From Thermoplasmatota archaeon (GTDB lineage: Archaea > Thermoplasmatota > Thermoplasmata > Methanomassiliicoccales > Methanomassiliicoccaceae), in NCBI GenBank assembly GCA_022709105.1, contig JAKIXL010000021.1, positions 294 to 8,971 of the forward strand: 8,678 bases of DNA, given 5' to 3'. The notes below the pieces were generated by a model. It worked only from the letters and a program-made list of their open reading frames with translations, was not told where the DNA came from and did not search any database. This document shows, piece after piece, positions 5,690 through 8,678 of this stretch. A program made the translations under genes and the position numbers. How positions within the stretch are numbered: position 1 is the first letter of the stretch; every line of letters starts with the position of its first letter.

Positions 5690-5726
5690 CGTGTCAAGAT
5701 ATCATCTCGGCCAAGATAGAGATGTA

Positions 5727-6842
5727 CTATTCTCCGCCGCGCTTGACCACGATGGTGACGATGTCCCCGTTCATGAGAAGATGGTCGGCACCCACGGTCT
5801 GCCCGGGGAATTTGGCCGACTCGCCCCACACCGTGGCATAACGAAAGTTCTTCCGGAAGGACCGATGGATGCGGTCGCATAGGTCGCCGACCGTCGATCC
5901 GTTCATGATGACCATCGGTTCGTCCATGTCCGCTTCCTGGCCTTGAGGTTTGAGGAACACGTGGATGAACTCCAGCTTCCTGAAGATCTCCTCCTTCAGC
6001 TCGTCGAGGCCGATGTCCTTGTTGGCCGCCACGTACACCGGGCACCAGGGCTCCATCTTCGCCTTGACCTTGTTCAGGTGCTCTTCGTCGACCAGATCGA
6101 TCTTGTTGACCACTACGGCCGATCTGAGATAGACGCGGTTGCCGGTGAGCACGTCGATGAGCTGTTCCTCGTCCACGTCCTCTCGGATAATGACCTCCGC
6201 GTTGATGTGACCGTAGGCCCCGACCATGTCCGCGGCCATCTCCGGGGTGATCTTCGTGAGCGGCACGGTCGGCTTGACCTCTATGCCTCCTCGGTCGGTC
6301 TTGGTTATGACCACGTTCGGCGGCCTGGCGTTCAGCCTGATGCCGGTGTTGTACAGCTCGTTGACCAGGACATCGATGTTGGTGTCATAGACATCGATCA
6401 CGAATAGAATGAGGTCGGAGGTGCGGACGACGGCGAGTACCTCCCTTCCCCGCCCTTTGCCCCGGGAGGCATCGCGGATTAGGCCGGGCATATCCAGGAT
6501 CTGTATCTTGGCATATTTGTGATACATGATGCCCGGGATCACGTCCAGAGTGGTGAAGGCGTACGCGGCGACCTCGCTCTTGGCCCCCGTGAGCTTGTTA
6601 AGGAGCGTGGACTTGCCGACGCTCGGAAAACCGACCAGCGCGACCGTGGCATTGCCTGACTTCTTCACCGAGTAGCCTTGCCCTCCGCCCCCCGACGCGG
6701 CCCGGCGCTTCTCCTGCTCCATCCTGAGCCGGGCGATCTTGGCCTTCAGAAGACCTATGTGGCTCTCGGTCTTCTTGTTCTTCTGCGTCTTGAGGATCTC
6801 GTCCTCGATCGCTTTGATCTGTTCATCTATGGTAAGGGCCAC
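5727..6842 (-). CDS. DRG-family GTPase (OBG/DRG type) with C-terminal TGS domain
   Basis: DRG proteins are translation-associated GTPases found in archaea and eukaryotes. From the GTG at 6842 the product is 371 residues, typical for the family. A charged helical region occupies residues 1-50. The G domain shows G1 GFPSVGKST (71-79), G2 FTTLDVIPG (96-104), G3 DMPGLI (117-122) and G4 NKID (246-249). A G5-like VAANKDIG (271-278) replaces the more usual SA. A TGS domain spans about 293-367. The inserted RGKGRGREVL segment after G3 is characteristic of the DRG branch. The GTG is favoured because CCGGTGAACGT just upstream offers a GGTGA ribosome site overlapping the arcC stop and because family members begin this way. 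An open extension to 6944 would lie inside arcC. It is 4 bases downstream of arcC and so probably translationally coupled. Confidence 0.94.
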   Translation of the reverse strand: MALTIDEQIKAIEDEILKTQKNKKTESHIGLLKAKIARLRMEQEKRRAASGGGGQGYSVKKSGNATVALVGFPSVGKSTLLNKLTGAKSEVAAYAFTTLDVIPGIMYHKYAKIQILDMPGLIRDASRGKGRGREVLAVVRTSDLILFVIDVYDTNIDVLVNELYNTGIRLNARPPNVVITKTDRGGIEVKPTVPLTKITPEMAADMVGAYGHINAEVIIREDVDEEQLIDVLTGNRVYLRSAVVVNKIDLVDEEHLNKVKAKMEPWCPVYVAANKDIGLDELKEEIFRKLEFIHVFLKPQGQEADMDEPMVIMNGSTVGDLCDRIHRSFRKNFRYATVWGESAKFPGQTVGADHLLMNGDIVTIVVKRGGE

Positions 6843-6846
6843 ACGT

Positions 6847-7821
6847 TCACCGGTTGACGATTTGGGTTCCCGCCTTACTTGACAATGCCGTATGTAAAAG
6901 TTCCGGTCTGGTGATGATGGCCTTGCGGCCCCCGGCACGAACAAAGGCTATGGCCGCCTCTACCTTAGGACCCATGGAGCCAGCATAGAAATGCCCCTCT
7001 CTTAGATAGCGCTCTGCCTCGTCAGCGGTGATCTCGCCCAGCAGCCTCTCCCTAGGAGAACCATGCTCCAGATATACGCCGTCCACATCCGTAAGCATGA
7101 TCAGAAGGTCGACCTTCATGCCCTTGGCCAGACAGGCCGAGGCTAGGTCTTTGTCCACCACCGCCTCCACTCCCACGAGACGACCATCCTGCCTCACCAC
7201 CGGTATGCCTCCTCCGCCGGCGGCGATGACCAGGTCTCTGCCGCTGCATATGAGCCTGGAGATCGGCGCTGCCTCGACTATCTCCACTGGTCGGGGCGAT
7301 GGCACGACGCGGCACCATCCGCCCCTGGCGCGGTCCTCCCTCATCACGCATCCGGTGGACAGCTCCATCTGCTCGGCCTCAGCGGCAGTATAGTAAGGCC
7401 CTATCGGCTTGGAGGGGCGGGAGAAGGCCTCATCGCCCGGATCTACGATCACGCGGGTCAACATGCATAGGACCGTCCGCTGGCAGCGGATCGTCTCTAG
7501 CTCTTCTGTGAGCGCTTGCTGGAACAGGTAGCCGATCATTCCCTGAGACTGGGCCACGCATACGTCCAATGGCATCGGTGGGACCTCATACTTGGCCGCC
7601 TCGTTCTGAAGAAGGATGTCGCCCACCTGTGGACCGTTGCCATGGCTCAGGCTGATATTGTAACCGCCAGAGACCATGGCGGCTATGTGCTTGCTTATGC
7701 TCCTAAGGTTCTGCAACTGGTTATCCATCGTCGGCAGCTGCCCTCTTTTTAGGATGGCATTGCCGCCGACCGCCACGACCGCGGTCGTCATATCCGTCCA
7801 CGTTGCTACCTTCCCATCCAT
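6847..7821 (-). CDS. arcC: Carbamate kinase
   Basis: Carbamate kinase transfers phosphate between carbamoyl phosphate and ADP, usually making ATP in arginine or purine-derived nitrogen breakdown. The 324-residue amino-acid-kinase fold has GGNAI (19-23), HGNGPQVG (60-67), QSQGMIGY (91-98), PSKPIGPYY (136-144), VVPSPRP (172-178), AGGGGIPV (201-208), VDKDLAS (222-228), TDVDGVYL (244-251) and SMGPKVEA (282-289). All are typical of true carbamate kinases rather than carbamoyl-phosphate synthases or isopentenyl phosphate kinases. The ATG at 7821 is given because the TATA box at 7851-7858 would start transcription only a few bases upstream. The ATG at 7791 (MTTAVVAVGG) matches the family N-terminus better and remains possible. 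No ornithine carbamoyltransferase or arginine deiminase gene is in the window, so the carbamoyl-phosphate source is unknown. It is first in a three-gene minus-strand array. Confidence 0.95.
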   Translation of the reverse strand: MDGKVATWTDMTTAVVAVGGNAILKRGQLPTMDNQLQNLRSISKHIAAMVSGGYNISLSHGNGPQVGDILLQNEAAKYEVPPMPLDVCVAQSQGMIGYLFQQALTEELETIRCQRTVLCMLTRVIVDPGDEAFSRPSKPIGPYYTAAEAEQMELSTGCVMREDRARGGWCRVVPSPRPVEIVEAAPISRLICSGRDLVIAAGGGGIPVVRQDGRLVGVEAVVDKDLASACLAKGMKVDLLIMLTDVDGVYLEHGSPRERLLGEITADEAERYLREGHFYAGSMGPKVEAAIAFVRAGGRKAIITRPELLHTALSSKAGTQIVNR

Positions 7822-7850
7822 TGAAAAAGGTTGCCCAGTCCAAGCATAGA

Positions 7851-7858
7851 TTTTAAAC
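7851..7858. promoter_or_regulatory. Shared TATA element between arcC and the divergent membrane-protein gene
   Basis: TTTTAAAC lies in the 60-base gap between the two start codons and is the only A/T-rich TATA-like element there. Its centre is about 28 bases before the plus-strand ATG at 7882, which predicts a leaderless or near-leaderless transcript. It is about 33 bases before the minus-strand ATG at 7821, which predicts a leader of a few bases. One symmetrical element may serve both directions, or two overlapping boxes may be used. Confidence 0.5.
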
Positions 7859-7873
7859 CCATATGGGCATGCC
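7858..7873. repeat. Overlapping palindromes in the divergent promoter, possible operator
   Basis: CCCATATGGG (7858-7867) is a perfect 10-base palindrome touching the TATA element, and GGCATGCC (7866-7873) is an overlapping 8-base one. They lie between the TATA element and the predicted rightward start. A factor bound here could block that start or act on arcC from upstream. This is inferred from position and symmetry. Confidence 0.3.
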
Positions 7874-7881
7874 TTAGGCCG

Positions 7882-8678
7882 ATGTCAGTGTTGGACGACC
7901 TCAAGGGTCGGTTTCTCAAGTTCCGCTCCAACAGATACGCGATCTATGTCGGCCTGGTCCTGACCTTTTTCGTGTGCACGCTGCTGCTCCTCTACTCATC
8001 CTACCTGATATGCTTCGGCCTCCTCCTGGTGGCCCTGGCCGGCTATTACATTCCGGTCCTGTTCGGGATGCGGTCCAGAAAGAAGCTGGCCGCATGGGGC
8101 CTTATCTTGGTCGTGCTCCTGTCCGTCCCTTATACGATGGCCACGATAGAACAGCAGAAGAGCGCTGAGAACATCAGGATCGGCACTGCCGATGGCTCCA
8201 TGGTCAATGGCACGGTGACCCCTTTCTATGGCAACGCGTCGACGGTCCACGTGTTCAGCATCGAGGTGACCAACAGCTCGTACACCGACGTGCGCGTCCT
8301 GGTGTATGACATTCGCACTTACTCGATGGACGTGAACGCGACCATGGAGCCATCGCAGAACGGAACGCTATTTACCTACAGCACCATGCTGAAGAACCAG
8401 ACCAATTACGGATACCGGTTCGAGGCAAACACCAGTGAAGGGATGAAGGCCACGAGGACAGACAACTTCGGTCCGATGCACATGAACGATGCAGAGATGT
8501 ACGGGTACTTGTTCCCCTTGATACTGGTGGTGGTGCTCATCGAGGTGGGGGTCCTTTACTTCCTCCTCCTGATAATGGGCTTCTGGATGGAGCGTACCAA
8601 AGTAAAAGTGGCCGAGGCTCAGAAACAGCGGCCTAATGTTACCCTGCCGCCAGGTAAGGGCGGGAAAGAGGAAAGGTT
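7882..8678 (+). CDS. Four-helix membrane protein with sequon-rich extracellular domain (3' end outside window)
   Basis: The family is not recognised. The reading frame stays open to the window edge, giving at least 265 residues. Hydrophobic helices lie at about 20-38, 41-62, 70-88 and 208-234. Basic residues before helix 1 (KGRFLKFRSNR), between helices 2 and 3 (RSRKK) and after helix 4 (ERTKVK) set a cytoplasmic N-terminus by the positive-inside rule. Residues 90-207 would be outside the cell. That domain looks beta-rich and holds seven N-X-S/T sequons at Asn109, 118, 131, 152, 160, 172 and 183, suggesting heavy N-glycosylation on the archaeal surface. The tail from about 236 is charged and proline/glycine-rich. 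The ATG at 7882 sits about 28 bases from the TATA element, fitting a leaderless message. It could be a cell-surface, envelope or sensor protein; nothing in the sequence decides. Confidence 0.8.
   Translation, partial: MSVLDDLKGRFLKFRSNRYAIYVGLVLTFFVCTLLLLYSSYLICFGLLLVALAGYYIPVLFGMRSRKKLAAWGLILVVLLSVPYTMATIEQQKSAENIRIGTADGSMVNGTVTPFYGNASTVHVFSIEVTNSSYTDVRVLVYDIRTYSMDVNATMEPSQNGTLFTYSTMLKNQTNYGYRFEANTSEGMKATRTDNFGPMHMNDAEMYGYLFPLILVVVLIEVGVLYFLLLIMGFWMERTKVKVAEAQKQRPNVTLPPGKGGKEER

Noticed and set aside
6843..6944. 34-residue N-terminal extension of the DRG GTPase
   Set aside because: It would be read inside arcC in another frame, adds no family sequence, and the GTG at 6842 has a ribosome site at the right place.
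1..8678. CRISPR array, insertion sequence or prophage remnant
   Set aside because: There are no regularly spaced direct repeats, no transposase or integrase reading frame, and no terminal inverted repeats with target duplications.

Overview
The window looks archaeal. Its promoters are A/T-rich TATA boxes about 25-30 bases before start codons, and several genes appear leaderless. It carries a DRG-type GTPase with a C-terminal TGS domain, an archaeal-style histidyl-tRNA synthetase and an RNase HI. The membrane protein at the right edge is dense in N-glycosylation sequons. Moderately high GC, short intergenic gaps and this gene mix would suit a mesophilic Thermoplasmatota-type archaeon such as a Methanomassiliicoccales relative. 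That placement is inference, because no rRNA or lineage marker is present.

Layout from left to right. Bases 79-1011 (minus) encode a membrane-anchored ABC solute-binding protein of the cobalamin/siderophore class. It has a U-rich terminator at its 3' end and a strong perfect hairpin in its leader. Divergent from it is a plus-strand pair: panD (pyruvoyl aspartate 1-decarboxylase) and, 4 bases after its stop, rnhA (RNase HI). Bases 1978-2522 hold no conserved gene but are not empty. They contain a cluster of complementary segments (2035-2150), a 41-codon ORF with a Shine-Dalgarno and a terminator-like hairpin (2208-2356), two competing hairpins (2361-2399), and a TATA box placed about 26 bases before an uninterrupted 19-bp stem whose loop shows two CCUCC motifs (2441-2525). 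Bases 1978-2034 and 2151-2207 show only weak short hairpins.

hisS (minus) follows, with a promoter predicting a leaderless start. Diverging from it is a 208-residue protein resembling the uracil-DNA-glycosylase fold. That gene ends tail-to-tail, overlapping by 6 bases, with a minus-strand operon read from right to left: carbamate kinase (arcC), DRG-type GTPase and a cystathionine gamma-synthase/lyase family enzyme. arcC shares a 60-base divergent promoter region with a four-helix membrane protein that runs off the right edge.

Most of this is housekeeping: cofactor supply (panD toward beta-alanine, pantothenate and CoA), tRNA charging (hisS), a translation-associated GTPase (DRG), sulfur amino-acid metabolism, carbamoyl-phosphate metabolism and metal-chelate or corrinoid uptake. 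The least explained and most interesting part is the non-coding block before and at the hisS 3' end. There a putative small RNA with anti-Shine-Dalgarno loops sits next to a putative small protein gene whose ribosome-binding site it could pair with.
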